Shown here: positions 43,228 to 43,369 of the stretch, piece by piece | Layout of the letters: every line of letters begins with the position of its first letter | Numbering within the stretch: position 1 is the stretch's first letter | From: Chara braunii | Taxonomy: Eukaryota > Streptophyta > Charophyceae > Charales > Characeae | Length of the DNA stretch: 43,369 nt | Direction: 5' to 3' | NCBI GenBank assembly: GCA_003427395.1 | Contig: BFEA01000333.1 | Location: forward strand, 659,743-703,111 | Position numbers and translations under genes: made by a program | Notes under the pieces: generated by a model | Databases searched by the model: none | What the model was told of the DNA's origin: nothing | Seen by the model: the letters and a program-made list of their open reading frames with translations, nothing else

Positions 43228-43369
43228 GACGTTGTCAGGCGGCCACAAGTAGTGCGCCGCCTGAAAACGGCAGTTTAGGGGTTTAGGCTCAGGGTTAAGT
43301 CCGCGTTTTGACAGTGCTTTGGGATGACCAGGCAGCAGGAATTATGAGAACTCAGGGTACCCCTGATTC
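43228..43369. other. Unassigned sequence after the 3' LTR break
   Basis: Not LTR-derived by eye. It contains a stem TCAGGCGGC/GCCGCCTGA (43,235-43,243 and 43,256-43,264) and two telomere-like words (TTTAGGG, GTTTAGG at 43,274-43,287). Too short to classify; could be the start of another insertion or an assembly join. Confidence 0.5.

Noticed and set aside
43274-43298. Interstitial telomere repeat
   Set aside because: Only two imperfect TTTAGGG-like words; too little to claim.

Overview
The window looks like intergenic DNA of a large, repeat-rich streptophyte genome. It is almost entirely LTR-retrotransposon sequence, and I found no intact host gene. Three things point to a plant-lineage host. 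The primer-binding site at 25,335-25,353 fits a plant tRNA-Asp 3' end, as in many plant Ty3/gypsy elements. An organellar LSU rRNA scrap of plant-mitochondrial type lies at about 21,076-21,175. From memory, the Gag and Pol wording strongly resembles Ty3/gypsy proteins of the charophyte alga Chara braunii; I could not verify that assignment here.

Layout. 1-476 is unassigned, with a GTAC-rich inverted repeat and CT/GT-rich simple sequence. 477-5,632 holds two 3' LTR pieces of one repeat family, joined through an 80-bp-period duplication. About 6,076-8,770 is a decayed minus-strand gag of a different element. 8,771-9,620 has a 32-bp tandem duplication and no supported gene. 9,621-43,227 is one plus-strand Ty3/gypsy element: 5' LTR 9,621-25,332, interrupted by a reverse-oriented solo LTR at 11,340-19,133; PBS; leader; gag (25,655-27,587); protease, RT, RNase H and integrase (27,615-32,251); a third coding region ending in another zinc-knuckle relic (about 32,277-34,182); a 2-kb non-coding 3' stretch; and the 3' LTR from 36,182, cut off at 43,227. 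43,228-43,369 is unrelated sequence.

The LTR is the notable part. Three copies (5' LTR, nested solo LTR, 3' LTR) each reconstruct to about 7.8 kb, begin TGTCG and end CGACA, and share the same modules in the same order: a GC-rich 5' third, an array of 8-10 small hairpins with conserved loops but different self-complementary stems, a tandem array with a 124-bp period in which most units carry a TATA-like word and a short stem-loop, a 19-bp palindrome, and a GC-rich 3' end. I know of no described Ty3/gypsy LTR of this length and architecture.

The element is dead: gag, pol and the third ORF are broken by stops and frameshifts. Insertions found in only one LTR (the solo LTR and rRNA scrap in the 5' LTR, a 472-bp foldback element with 8-bp duplication in the 3' LTR) arrived after integration. 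All similarity statements are by eye; no alignment, folding or database search was run.
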